Below, in pieces: positions 23,124 through 30,734 of a DNA stretch of 33,829 nucleotides. A program made the position numbers and the translations under genes. Below the pieces are notes generated by a model. It worked only from the letters and a program-made list of their open reading frames with translations. It made no database searches and was not told where the DNA came from. How positions within the stretch are numbered: position 1 is the stretch's first letter; each line of letters opens with the position of its first letter. Origin of the DNA: a virus. The stretch spans positions 1 to 33,829 of IMG/VR virus record IMGVR_UViG_3300001796_000034; one strand, 5' to 3'.

Positions 23124-23609
23124 TTAGGAGGGAATATCTTTGAAGTGGGCGGAGAGCGTTAGCCTATGCTCCTTGCCCATCACTCGTACACGTACAACAG
23201 CGCGGCGTTGGTGGCGGTCTACCGACACAATTCTATGCTCACACCCCGCCAGCGGGCCTGACAGTACTGTAAGGTACGGCTGCGCTTTAAGCTCTAGCGG
23301 CAGCAGCGGCAGGTTATGCGCGGTCAGCTGGCGCACAAACTCGGCTTCGTGGTCTGCCAGCTGCACCGGCTTGCCCGGGTTTAGCCAGCGGATCACGCCG
23401 GTCATGTCCTTCACAGTGTAGTACAGCTTGTCGGTCATGGGGGCATCCACAAACACATAGCCCGGTATCAGGGTACGCAGTCGATCCAGCCATCTACCTC
23501 CGCAGCGCTCTAGGCGCACAGCTGTAGGCACTCGGCCGGTAATGCCGGCATTAACTAGCTCGCCTTGCAGCTCCGCTTCGCGGCCCGTTAGACACTGCAC
23601 TACGTACAT
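23124..23609 (-). CDS. NusG-family specialised paralogue (LoaP-like antiterminator)
   Basis: A 161-residue NusG-type protein. The NGN domain (about residues 1-100) starts MYVVQCLTGREAELQGEL and contains LIPGYVFVDAPM and VIRWLNPGKPV. A KOW-type domain follows (about 105-155) with LTVLSGPLAGCEHRIVSVD and VRVRVMGKEH. The length is that of LoaP-type paralogues, which act on long operons in Firmicutes by antitermination through RNA hairpins. It lies just upstream of terminase and a minus-strand run of about 22 kb of structural genes. I infer that it helps RNA polymerase transcribe the late operon. Mu itself has no such gene. Confidence 0.9.
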   Translation of the reverse strand: MYVVQCLTGREAELQGELVNAGITGRVPTAVRLERCGGRWLDRLRTLIPGYVFVDAPMTDKLYYTVKDMTGVIRWLNPGKPVQLADHEAEFVRQLTAHNLPLLPLELKAQPYLTVLSGPLAGCEHRIVSVDRHQRRAVVRVRVMGKEHRLTLSAHFKDIPS

Positions 23610-24160
23610 TACTTTACGCCCTCTTGCTGCTTGTCCGCGAGGAACTTCGTCACTTGGCTGTAGAGGTCGGGGCGCTCCTTGGCCATGGCCTCAAAGACTA
23701 GCACCTTGACCGACTCTAGACCAGCGTCCATCAGCTCACGATTCTTCACATCGATGTTGCTCTTGTACGCCGCGGCTCGGATCAGCCCGGTGGCCTGCCT
23801 TATAAGCTCGCCAACCTCCATCTGGTCTAGCTGCTCAGCAGGGCGCGAATGTAGCGCGTTAAGCACTTGGTAGCTCAGCAGGCGGATTATGCCTTCGGTA
23901 GTATCGAGCTGCGGATACTTAGCTATTTCGTCCATGATGACCCTAAAGTTCTCCTGCGCGGCCCGCAGCGTCTCAAGTGAGGCGTGTAGGCTACTCGCAT
24001 GCCGCCAGACCGATGTGACGGAGATGTCAAAGCCTTGGGATTTGATGTAGTTGGCGATATCCGCGTAGGTGTACTCTGCCGGAGTGGTCATCATCTGCTC
24101 GACCACCTCTTTAATGTGCGGCGGGAGCTGGTCTACTTTGCTGCGCTTGCGGTTCGCCAT
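23609..24160 (-). CDS. DUF3486 protein (Mu gp27-like, putative small terminase)
   Basis: A 183-residue protein matching DUF3486: KRSKVDQLPPHIKEVVEQMM, then YADIANYIKSQGFDISVTSV with a helix-turn-helix, and a long helical C-terminal part. The family includes Mu gp27 and lies just upstream of the large terminase gene, where it is considered the small terminase subunit that binds the packaging site. It overlaps the NusG-like gene by one base. Confidence 0.9.
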   Translation of the reverse strand: MANRKRSKVDQLPPHIKEVVEQMMTTPAEYTYADIANYIKSQGFDISVTSVWRHASSLHASLETLRAAQENFRVIMDEIAKYPQLDTTEGIIRLLSYQVLNALHSRPAEQLDQMEVGELIRQATGLIRAAAYKSNIDVKNRELMDAGLESVKVLVFEAMAKERPDLYSQVTKFLADKQQEGVK

Positions 24161-24161
24161 A

Positions 24162-24497
24162 CTACACCTTAATGAGCGGGTCTTTAATCTCCTGCGCCAA
24201 GAGCCTTATCCCTTTGCCGGTGAGCTTGGCCTCAAGCTCGGTGTAGTGGGCGCAGTCCGCTAGCTCTACTTCCGCCTGCGTATCCACTCGCCGCAGGTGT
24301 ATGTAGCTTTCTTCCTGCAGGAAGTTAATGCAGTCGAGGAATAGATCCTCCGTAAGATACGGCAGCGCGTACTTAATGGTGGTCAGTTTGTTGTACTTGT
24401 GACGGAGGATGTTAATGGTTCTAAGCACCACGCCGTTGTTCTCGACAAAGGCTCCGGTGTTCAGGCGCTTGCGCATTTCCTCGCGGTTAATCTCCAT
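24162..24497 (-). CDS. Mu gp26-like winged-helix protein
   Basis: A 111-residue protein in the position of Mu gp26, with the order gp25-like, this gene, then gp27-like. The sequence fits a winged-helix pattern: VVLRTINILRHKY, YLTEDLFLDCINFLQEESYI and a C-terminal LTGKGIRLLAQEIKDPLI, resembling the VpaChn25_0724-type phage family. The function is unknown; DNA binding or packaging is possible. Its start overlaps the end of the gp25-like gene by 11 bases. Confidence 0.7.
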   Translation of the reverse strand: MEINREEMRKRLNTGAFVENNGVVLRTINILRHKYNKLTTIKYALPYLTEDLFLDCINFLQEESYIHLRRVDTQAEVELADCAHYTELEAKLTGKGIRLLAQEIKDPLIKV

Positions 24498-24807
24498 GAC
24501 GGCCGCCGCCTTTCACAAGTATGTCTAAAATCATATCCAGCTTCCGCTCAGTCTTGGCCTGTTCGCGGAAGAAATCGTCCTTCGTTAAATAGTTCTCGCG
24601 GATGGAAGCGACGTCGCGCGTCAGCCCGTCGACGCGGCCTTGCAAATCGGTGCGCACCGTAGCCAGCTCCACGCGGTCTGCCTTGCCCTGCACTGCCAGC
24701 TCGCACTTGTCGACGGACTCCATAGTGCGCTTGAGAAAGTAGCTTATGACTCCCACTACGATGCCGATGATGGTGGACGCTATAGGCCAAGCCAGCGTAA
24801 TGTTCAT
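24487..24807 (-). CDS. Mu gp25-like (DUF2730-type) membrane-anchored coiled-coil protein
   Basis: A 106-residue protein with an N-terminal membrane segment (about residues 6-24: WPIASTIIGIVVGVISYFL) followed by a charged coiled coil (about 28-95). This is the layout of DUF2730/Mu gp25. The start at 24807 was chosen because GGAGG is seven bases upstream; the frame extends further without a site. It is the first gene after the terminator and candidate Mor-dependent promoter, so it begins the late transcript. The role is unknown. Confidence 0.75.
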   Translation of the reverse strand: MNITLAWPIASTIIGIVVGVISYFLKRTMESVDKCELAVQGKADRVELATVRTDLQGRVDGLTRDVASIRENYLTKDDFFREQAKTERKLDMILDILVKGGGRHGD

Positions 24808-24825
24808 GCAGTTTCCTCCAAACAA

Positions 24826-24858
24826 AAGCTAAAAGCTATGAGTTGCTACTCATAGCTT
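24826..24858 (-). terminator. Intrinsic terminator after the Mor-like gene
   Basis: On the minus strand AGCTATGAG pairs with CTCATAGCT around a six-base loop (834-842 and 849-857 of the 24 kb block), followed by TTTTAGCTTTT. It lies between the Mor-like regulator and the gp25-like gene and would end early transcripts there. This corresponds to the boundary between early and middle transcription in Mu. Confidence 0.8.
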
Positions 24859-24887
24859 ATTATGGTATCTCTGCAGCGCGGTAGAGG
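24859..24887 (-). promoter_or_regulatory. Candidate Mor-dependent middle/late promoter
   Basis: On the minus strand a -10-like CATAAT (24859-24864) is present, and no -35 consensus lies 17 bases upstream. The Mu middle promoter also lacks a -35 box and needs Mor. The site lies just after the Mor-like gene and just before the gp25-like gene. Its start would fall within the terminator hairpin, which does not rule it out. Weak evidence. Confidence 0.35.
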
Positions 24888-24894
24888 AAGGATT

Positions 24895-25230
24895 TCACTT
24901 TTTTTCTTCGACAGAGAATATATTCAACTGCCCGTCTGATGGCCGACGCTTAATCTCTTTGGCTTTCTCCTCTACGATATGCCGCACGAAGCGTTCCGTC
25001 AAGTCGTACTTTTGGGCTAGCTCCACGTGGTTGGTGCCGTCAAACTCGCGGCGGATCAGCTCGTTGCGGATGGGGATGACCAGGCTTGAGGCCTTCGGGA
25101 TATACGGCTCGCTGCCGCCGTACATCTGGACGAGGAGCTTAAACGCGTCTATCCCCAACGCTTCGGCCATCTCCCGGTCTCGCCCCGCGAGGTCATCCAA
25201 TGTGAGCGCGGCCAGCAGGTCGTGCTCCAT
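24895..25230 (-). CDS. Mor-family transcriptional activator
   Basis: A 111-residue protein of the Mor/C family, starting MEHDLLAALTLDDLAGRDRE. The N-terminal part would form the dimerisation region and the C-terminal helix-turn-helix spans NHVELAQKYDLTERFVRHIV (about residues 66-86). In Mu, Mor activates the middle promoter. Here the gene lies last in the early block, before a terminator. Start at 25230 was chosen because GGGAGG is at correct spacing; the frame extends upstream without a better site. It overlaps the GemA-like gene by 38 bases. Confidence 0.9.
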   Translation of the reverse strand: MEHDLLAALTLDDLAGRDREMAEALGIDAFKLLVQMYGGSEPYIPKASSLVIPIRNELIRREFDGTNHVELAQKYDLTERFVRHIVEEKAKEIKRRPSDGQLNIFSVEEKK

Positions 25231-25729
25231 TCTGCTTCGCCTCCCTTCGCTCAGCCGAGCGCACATACCGCTTTAGCTGCTCAATTAGTTGCTGGCCTTG
25301 GGCAAAATTCACCCACCGAAAGGGCTCTTTGACGTCCGCGTGTACACCGAGAATCTTCTTTACAGCTCCGCACATGCGCTCGCCCGGCGCGGCACACGAC
25401 AGCCTGTCCTTCGGGTCAAGCTCCTGCAAGCGGTAAACTAACCGCCAAGCTAAGGCTTGCTGTTCGCGCGTCATCATGCCCGCGGGCGATGGGCTCTGTT
25501 GCTTGCGCGCCTTCGGCTCAGGCAGCTGCCGGTTCGCTAGGCGCATGCGGTTAAGCAGCTCTCGCTGCACCTGCATAAACTCGTCCTCAATTAGAGAGCT
25601 AATTGACTCCTTGCCGGTCATGCCCAGCACCAGCGCGTGGAGCAGGTCATCCCGCCCGCGGCCTACTAAGCCAAGCCCACTGCCGAGCGCGTACAGCCGC
25701 TTAATTTGCTCTTTGGTAATTGCGTTCAC
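25193..25729 (-). CDS. GemA-like protein (Mu gp16, DUF1018)
   Basis: A 178-residue protein of the gp16/GemA family: ITKEQIKRLYALGSGLGL, followed by the GKESISSLIEDEFMQVQREL segment and a C-terminal LKRYVRSAERREAK helix. GemA of Mu modulates host genes and DNA supercoiling early in infection. GTG at 25729 was chosen because GGAG lies upstream and the Gam stop is two bases away; a longer in-frame start exists. It overlaps the Mor-like gene. Confidence 0.87.
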   Translation of the reverse strand: MNAITKEQIKRLYALGSGLGLVGRGRDDLLHALVLGMTGKESISSLIEDEFMQVQRELLNRMRLANRQLPEPKARKQQSPSPAGMMTREQQALAWRLVYRLQELDPKDRLSCAAPGERMCGAVKKILGVHADVKEPFRWVNFAQGQQLIEQLKRYVRSAERREAKQNGARPAGRAHIG

Positions 25730-25730
25730 C

Positions 25731-26225
25731 TTACTGTAGCTCCTGCTTGTTAGTCTCATACCAGAAGGTGTCTGTCTTCTTCAGGCTGGCCCCGGCTTGC
25801 ACAATCTTCTCTTCGGGGTAGGTCTTTAGGACATCCTTGTTCACGACCTCAGTAACCTTAACGCAGTCTTCCATGCCCAGCTTGCGCAGGTTCGCTACGA
25901 CCTTCTCCATTAGCGCCGTCTTAATTACCACCGACGTTGACGCCCGAAAGCCCAGCTCGCCAAACGTCAGCAGCTTACTCTTGGCCTTGCCGAAATCCGG
26001 CCGGTTGAGCTCCGCAAACTCCTTGAGCTGCTTGCCCAGAGCCTCAACCCTCGCTTTGAGCGGCGCAGACACGCGCTCGGCGCTCTCCTTTAGCTCGTTA
26101 ATCTGGATGTTCATGTCGCCCTCGATGTTAGCCAGCCTAATTTCGGCTTCCGCAATCTCCATTAGGACTTGATTGGCGTCATCCCAAGTCCGGATTGCCG
26201 GCGCATCAGGTATTCTCGTCCTCAT
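25731..26225 (-). CDS. gam: Mu Gam-like host-nuclease inhibitor
   Basis: A 164-residue protein matching the Mu Gam family: an N-terminal WDDANQVLMEIAEAEIRLAN coiled coil, then LTFGELGFRASTSVVIKTAL and LRKLGMEDCVKVTEVVNK. Gam is a Ku-like dimer that binds double-strand ends and shields phage DNA from exonucleases. ATG at 26225 was chosen because GGGAGG is six bases upstream. It precedes GemA as in Mu. Confidence 0.93.
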   Translation of the reverse strand: MRTRIPDAPAIRTWDDANQVLMEIAEAEIRLANIEGDMNIQINELKESAERVSAPLKARVEALGKQLKEFAELNRPDFGKAKSKLLTFGELGFRASTSVVIKTALMEKVVANLRKLGMEDCVKVTEVVNKDVLKTYPEEKIVQAGASLKKTDTFWYETNKQELQ

Positions 26226-26309
26226 ATGGCACCTCCCTATTTTCCTCACTCTGCGTTTAATCCGGGCTTGTGACCGGCAGTGGCCGCATTACGCGGGGCT
26301 TGCGCCCCG

Positions 26310-26747
26310 TTAGAAAGGCATGTCATCGTCATCTGGCTCCGGCGAAGACGCGCCCTTGAGGTAGTCTAGGTAGTCTTGAGCGTCAATTCTCCGCTGGGTC
26401 GATTGAACTTGCGTCCCTTCCGGCTTGCTGCCGCCCAGGAACCTCACCTTATCCGCCACCACTTCGGCCACCTTGCGCTTGCTGCCGTCCTTGGCATCAT
26501 ACGTGCGTATCTGCAGCCTGCCTACCACGGCCACCGGCTTGCCCTTGCTTAGATACTCCGCACAGACCTGAGCTAGCTTGTTCCACACCACAATGTCCAC
26601 GAAGTCGGCTGCCGGTTGCCCATCGGCTGACGGCATATCTCGGTTTACTGCTAAGGTGAAGGTAGTGACCGGCGCGCCCTTGTTCGGCGTATAGCGCAGT
26701 TCCGGGTCTCGCGTTAAGCGGCCAATCAGCACTACTTGGTTAAGCAT
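26310..26747 (-). CDS. ssb: Single-stranded DNA-binding protein
   Basis: A 145-residue SSB: OB fold starting MLNQVVLIGRLTRDPELRYT, with VTTFTLAVNRD and FVDIVVWNKLAQVCAEYLSK, then the acidic tail ending DDDDMPF, which recruits host replication proteins. It lies between small early proteins and Gam. Mu relies on host SSB, so a phage-borne copy is an addition seen in some Gram-positive transposable phages. A GC-rich hairpin (26294-26309) follows the stop, with no T run. Confidence 0.95.
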   Translation of the reverse strand: MLNQVVLIGRLTRDPELRYTPNKGAPVTTFTLAVNRDMPSADGQPAADFVDIVVWNKLAQVCAEYLSKGKPVAVVGRLQIRTYDAKDGSKRKVAEVVADKVRFLGGSKPEGTQVQSTQRRIDAQDYLDYLKGASSPEPDDDDMPF

Positions 26748-26916
26748 AGTTGACCCTCTTCGGCCCTTTGGCGATAGTTCTGGTGATCCCCGTGTCGCGG
26801 TGCGCTATCTCCAGTACATCGCCCAAGTTCTTTACCACCAGCCAGTTAAGTGGATTTAGGCCGTACTCTCGCATCAGCATCTTCTGGTTGCGCGTCGGAC
26901 GCTTGCCGTTCTTCAT
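26740..26916 (-). CDS. Small DUF6906-like protein
   Basis: A 58-residue basic protein starting MKNGKRPTRNQKMLMREYGL then NPLNWLVVKNL. The KKP-T-x-QK-x-L-x-x-x-GLNP-x-NWL pattern is common in small proteins of Firmicutes prophages. ATG at 26916 overlaps the preceding stop as ATGA, which supports this start; the frame extends upstream only in a shifted context. The end overlaps the SSB start. The function is unknown. Confidence 0.75.
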   Translation of the reverse strand: MKNGKRPTRNQKMLMREYGLNPLNWLVVKNLGDVLEIAHRDTGITRTIAKGPKRVNYA

Positions 26917-27110
26917 GCCTGCGACACCGCGCCCTCGGCCTGCTCCACCTCGGCCAGCACTATTTCCCACCGCCATGCCGCAAACGCATGGCCTAAAACC
27001 GGGCTTACTCTAACCTTGCGCTTGGTCACGGTGTAAGTTAGCTCTAGCAGATCGGCGGCCGCCAGCAACTCGTCGCTCTCATCCGCAGACTCGCAGGTGA
27101 GAGTCTTCAC
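26913..27110 (-). CDS. Small hypothetical early protein
   Basis: A 65-residue protein with a GTG start that overlaps the stop of the upstream gene as GTGA and an end overlapping the next start as ATGA. It begins MKTLTCESADESDELLAAAD, then has a strand-rich part (YTVTKRKVRVSPVLGHAF). No family is recognised. Both overlaps are typical of coupled early phage genes, which is the main reason for calling it real. Confidence 0.6.
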   Translation of the reverse strand: MKTLTCESADESDELLAAADLLELTYTVTKRKVRVSPVLGHAFAAWRWEIVLAEVEQAEGAVSQA

Positions 27111-27250
27111 TGCAGCTCACCTTCTAGCGCCCAGCACCTTCGCAGGCGCATGTACTTGCTTGACGCGTAGACCTTAAGTCCGGCCACGTTCGGCGTCCAC
27201 CCGTAGCGCTCGCAATCCTGCATGTACGCCCTAAGCACGCGCGCGTTCAT
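27107..27250 (-). CDS. Small hypothetical early protein (47 residues)
   Basis: A short open frame starting at the ATG that overlaps the MuB stop as ATGA and ending at a TGA that overlaps the next GTG start. It reads MNARVLRAYMQDCERYGWTP then NVAGLKVYASSKYMRLRRCW. It has a basic, helical composition. No family is recognised. The tight overlaps on both sides and lack of any alternative gene in this interval support it. Confidence 0.6.
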   Translation of the reverse strand: MNARVLRAYMQDCERYGWTPNVAGLKVYASSKYMRLRRCWALEGELQ

Positions 27251-28182
27251 CCTACCAACCTCATTTCCATATGTTTAGCCATAGCTACCAGACCTTCGTA
27301 TGTATAGTTGTCGTTATCGTAGGCGTTGGCGAAGAGGGCTGTTGCGCCCCGGATAGCCTGCGGGCTGCGAGCCAGCGCGAAAAGGAAGTCGATCTCTTTT
27401 TCCTTCTGCTCCTCAGCCAGCACCGGGAACAGTAGCTTAATGTCCTCCCGCGTAATGTGGCTGGTGCTGTAGAGCTTGCGCTGCCGGGTGCGGTTGGCAA
27501 TCTGCGCGAACTCCGCCTTCTTGGTGCCGCCAAAGCGCGTAACCGTTTCGCTGTTGCCTACAAAAACTACGCCTAGCGTCAGGCCGCGCTCCGCAAAGTG
27601 GTCACTCAGCGCCCGCAGCGCCTCAACCGTGCGAATCGGCAAATGCTGCGCTTCGTCAAAGATTAGTACCATGCCGTCACGCAGCTTCCCGGCAATCCCT
27701 AGCCACATCTCGTCAATCGTCCGCTCGGTGACATTTAGCCGGTGGCATAGCAGTTTTAACAGCGATTTTAATGTCGTTAAACAGGGGTTTAGAGATATGT
27801 ATATAGCTCCGTCGGGGTTATCCGCTACGAACTTCTGCGCCGCTTTGGTCTTGCCAATCCCCGCGTCCCCGCAGGCGATGGCTAGGCCTCCTTGCAGCTG
27901 GCAGTTGCGGATCGTCTCGTAGACGCGCTCAGAGATGGATGTCGGCGCGTAGTCTGCCGCTACGAACTTGAGTGCGTTCCTTGCCTCTTCCTTAACCTTA
28001 AAGTAGCTGAGCAGCTTCTGTAGCTGCGCGTCCTTGTCGCCGGCGTAAGTCCCTTTCTTTAGCGGCGACATAATTGCGGCATTAATCCCCACCTGCTGGC
28101 AGGCCTTGTTCTGGCTGCCCAGCCGCGCGGCCAGAGCGTCAAACTGCTCTAGCGCCCACCTTTGTTCTGCCGTGTACTCCAC
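27247..28182 (-). CDS. MuB-like AAA+ transposition target protein
   Basis: A 311-residue ATPase. An N-terminal helix-turn-helix-like region (about residues 5-45) is followed by a AAA+ domain with Walker A GDAGIGKT (105-112) and Walker B VLIFDEAQ (172-179), then the sensor region VFVGNSETVTRF. MuB-type proteins bind target DNA and activate MuA. The domain order matches MuB. It lies downstream of the transposase, separated by 16 bases, the conserved AB order. Confidence 0.93.
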   Translation of the reverse strand: MEYTAEQRWALEQFDALAARLGSQNKACQQVGINAAIMSPLKKGTYAGDKDAQLQKLLSYFKVKEEARNALKFVAADYAPTSISERVYETIRNCQLQGGLAIACGDAGIGKTKAAQKFVADNPDGAIYISLNPCLTTLKSLLKLLCHRLNVTERTIDEMWLGIAGKLRDGMVLIFDEAQHLPIRTVEALRALSDHFAERGLTLGVVFVGNSETVTRFGGTKKAEFAQIANRTRQRKLYSTSHITREDIKLLFPVLAEEQKEKEIDFLFALARSPQAIRGATALFANAYDNDNYTYEGLVAMAKHMEMRLVG

Positions 28183-28198
28183 TTGCCTTCCTCCTCCG

Positions 28199-30196
28199 TT
28201 AGGTTCTTTTCCTCCGTTCTTCGGCGTTGCGGTTCATGCGTTGCATATCTATAACTACCCCGGTGGCATCGCCCACAGCCTGCTGTAGGCGCTCCTTCTC
28301 CTCGTTAGCCCGCACGGGGATAATTACCTTGGGCGGCTGAATTACCATACCTACCTTGCCGAGCTCCGCGCGCCTCTTCTGCAGGTCGAACATGTCAATC
28401 TGGCGGTCGGTCGGCAGCTGCGAGATGTAATCTTTGAGCTTGCCCTTCACGGCCTTCTTCACGCGCCTAATCTGTTCTTGGGCAATAGCCACTTCCTCAC
28501 CCGGCGACGCGAAGAACAAAGTAGTCTCAAGCGCCATCGGCACACTGCACAAGTACTTGTCCGTCTCCGCCTCGTACAGCCGCACACTGGCCAGATTTGC
28601 CGGATCGTAGCGCACATACACGTCCTTGCCGCGCATCCAGATCAGCTCTTCGCTGTCGTACTCTAGCCTCTCGCCGCTCACCGTGATATACACGCCCCTC
28701 CGGCCTACCTTCTGCAGTCGGCTGCTGCGCATTAGCATTAGAGCCAAGTCATCTTCCGTGGCCGTGCGCATGCCGACGTTCTGTATGCTCTCGTTCCAGA
28801 CCTCAATCCGCGTCTTGCCCTTATCCCTCTTCACCGGCCCGCCGTAAAGCCCCACGTTGTAGATGCCGTCAATCGCGTCTCCGACAAACCGGCGTATGCT
28901 GCTGTCTAGCGGCACGTCGCCTCGCTTAAGTGTGGCCTTAAGGCTCTCCGGCTTCTCTAGCACGTTGCCGCCGGTAAAGGTCTCACACACGCGCGATACT
29001 ATGTTTTTCAAGGTGCCAAATGTCCGCTCGATGGGCTTGGCCTTGGCGTTACGCACGATGGCGTTAGTCATCTCGATGCCAAGCCGCGTGAAGATAGGCG
29101 GGGGACTGCTCATTAGGTCTTTGTTCTTGCGGCTCCGGTGGCCTTTGCCGCCAATGTCGTGACATAAGAACTCTAAACCGTTATCTACGTAAATGTGGCG
29201 CGGTATGCCAAAGCGGTTAATAGCGTGTCTTAGTGCCAGCAAGGTTGACTGCGAGCACGGGGTGTCTGTCAAATTCCAGCCGACCATCACGCCGCTTCGC
29301 GCATCGATAAAAGCCGTCAGGCTCAAGCGGTGCTGCACCTCGCTGCCGTCATCGCGCTGCGAAATGATATCGAGCGTGTGGTTGTCCGCTACCCAGTAGT
29401 CGTTGGCGTTAAGATCGTCGTAGAGCCTGGTGATGTATGGCGCGCATCTTTCCTCATACGTCTTCATGCCCTTGCGGCCCATCGTCACCACAGCCTGCTC
29501 AAGCTTGCCCGCCAACCGCCTAAATGCTTTCTCGTGCGGCACCACCGCATCCGGCTCAAAGATTCTGGCCCACTCCTGCGTAAGCTGGTAGCACTGCGTC
29601 ACAGGCAGGCAGCGCTCGTCTAAAAAGAAGCCGACAAAAGCATTCCACAAGGTCGTTGGCACTGTGGTTTGTCCGCGGTTCCACCCGCCGCGCCGGTCTA
29701 CCAAGCCCTCTAAGTCCCCGGCCTTTACCGCCTGCCAGCGGCGGTACAAGATGCTCACGCTAATGTCTAAGTCCGGATACTGCTTCTTCATCGCATCAAC
29801 AAAGAGCTTGTCCGCGTCTGTCTGCCGCTCATAACCCGCCCTGTACTCCTGCCAGCCCTTAACTATCTGCGTCCAGAGCGCTATCTGCTCGCGCTCCTCG
29901 GCGCTAAACTCGTCAAAGGCTCGCCTGCGCTCAGGCTCCTGCGCCGGTGCCTTGGCCCGCTTTCGTGGCGCGACCGGCTCCGGCTCCGGCAAGTCTTTGG
30001 GCTTCTGCTGCTCCAAGTAGCGTAGCTGCAGGTCAGCAGGGAGGGTTCTAAGAGGGATCATGTACTGAACACGGTTATTGCGCGGAGCTTCGTGAGGCTC
30101 CGAAAGGAGTCTGCCCTCGCTGATCGCGAGTTGCACTGCCCGCTCGCTACACCTCATCAGTTGCGCCACCTGCTTAACCGTCAATAACTCGTCCAT
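28199..30196 (-). CDS. MuA-type DDE transposase
   Basis: A 665-residue transposase. Residues 1-50 hold an N-terminal DNA-binding domain (LTVKQVAQLMRCSERAVQLA). The catalytic triad sits at D271 (VADNHTLD), D338 (YVDNGLEF) and E390 (PIERTFGTLK), close to D269/D336/E392 in MuA. A Mu-type C-terminal beta-barrel and tail follow, with KDVYVRYDPANLASVRLYE near residue 530. It cuts and joins phage ends during lysogenisation and replicative transposition. The ribosome site is GGCAGGTGA and the start is ATG. Two hairpins lie just upstream (30219-30258). Confidence 0.96.
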   Translation of the reverse strand: MDELLTVKQVAQLMRCSERAVQLAISEGRLLSEPHEAPRNNRVQYMIPLRTLPADLQLRYLEQQKPKDLPEPEPVAPRKRAKAPAQEPERRRAFDEFSAEEREQIALWTQIVKGWQEYRAGYERQTDADKLFVDAMKKQYPDLDISVSILYRRWQAVKAGDLEGLVDRRGGWNRGQTTVPTTLWNAFVGFFLDERCLPVTQCYQLTQEWARIFEPDAVVPHEKAFRRLAGKLEQAVVTMGRKGMKTYEERCAPYITRLYDDLNANDYWVADNHTLDIISQRDDGSEVQHRLSLTAFIDARSGVMVGWNLTDTPCSQSTLLALRHAINRFGIPRHIYVDNGLEFLCHDIGGKGHRSRKNKDLMSSPPPIFTRLGIEMTNAIVRNAKAKPIERTFGTLKNIVSRVCETFTGGNVLEKPESLKATLKRGDVPLDSSIRRFVGDAIDGIYNVGLYGGPVKRDKGKTRIEVWNESIQNVGMRTATEDDLALMLMRSSRLQKVGRRGVYITVSGERLEYDSEELIWMRGKDVYVRYDPANLASVRLYEAETDKYLCSVPMALETTLFFASPGEEVAIAQEQIRRVKKAVKGKLKDYISQLPTDRQIDMFDLQKRRAELGKVGMVIQPPKVIIPVRANEEKERLQQAVGDATGVVIDMQRMNRNAEERRKRT

Positions 30197-30218
30197 GTCA
30201 TCACCTGCCTCATCAGTA

Positions 30219-30258
30219 CCGGGAGGTTACCTCCGGCAGACGGGGAGCTTGTCCCCGT
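30219..30258 (-). other. Paired hairpins upstream of the transposase gene
   Basis: Two short inverted repeats lie between the 42-residue gene and the transposase start: ACGGGGA with TCCCCGT (30240-30246 and 30252-30258) and CCGG-AGG with CCTCCGG (30219-30236). Neither is followed by a T run on the minus strand. They could slow or regulate translation or transcription of the transposase. Direct observation; function inferred. Confidence 0.45.
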
Positions 30259-30268
30259 TTCGGCTGTC

Positions 30269-30397
30269 TTAAATGTAGAACGGCCTTCTTGCGCTGTACC
30301 GGCGCTTTAATTGGTACACCGCGACGAGCGAGTTGCGCCAAACCAAGTAACCCGCGCCCGCAGCCGAGATTACCCCTACACCGCCAAGGTTAATCAC
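30269..30397 (-). CDS. Small membrane protein of 42 residues
   Basis: A short open frame starting GTG at 30397 that overlaps the preceding stop as GTGA. It has a glycine/alanine-rich hydrophobic segment (LGGVGVISAAGAGYLVW, about residues 4-20) and a basic tail (LKRRYSARRPF). One membrane segment with a positive C-terminal end is likely. It lies just before the transposase. No family is recognised. Confidence 0.6.
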   Translation of the reverse strand: MINLGGVGVISAAGAGYLVWRNSLVAVYQLKRRYSARRPFYI

Positions 30398-30714
30398 TGG
30401 TCTGCCACCTTAGTCTTTAAGTGGTCAAGCCTGTGCATCGTGACCCTCTCAACGGCGTCGCGCAGCGCTTCGGCCGACACCGCATCCACTTTTTCTGCGT
30501 AAAGGTCAGTGGGCCGGCGCTTCTCGCCGTTGGCCATCACCCTGGTGAGCACTGCAATGGCCGCACCTGCGGAACCATACTGCCCTAGGCACACTCCCCC
30601 CGGGTCAAACTCCGTCGCCGCAAATATGTAGTGCCTCGTTTTGTCCGCACTCGGCTGAATCCACACGCTCGACGTCTCAACTACCGCCTGCCCGTCTTGG
30701 CTCCTAACCAGCAT
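30394..30714 (-). CDS. Hypothetical early protein
   Basis: A 106-residue protein. ATG at 30714 was chosen because AAGGAGG lies eight bases upstream; the frame extends further without a site. Composition is soluble, with strands near SSVWIQPSADKTRHYIFAAT and helices in the C-terminal half (SAEALRDAVERVTMHRLDHL). It lies between the XRE regulator and the small membrane protein in the early operon. I do not recognise it. Confidence 0.65.
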   Translation of the reverse strand: MLVRSQDGQAVVETSSVWIQPSADKTRHYIFAATEFDPGGVCLGQYGSAGAAIAVLTRVMANGEKRRPTDLYAEKVDAVSAEALRDAVERVTMHRLDHLKTKVADQ

Positions 30715-30734
30715 CTCCTCATCCTCCTTGATAA

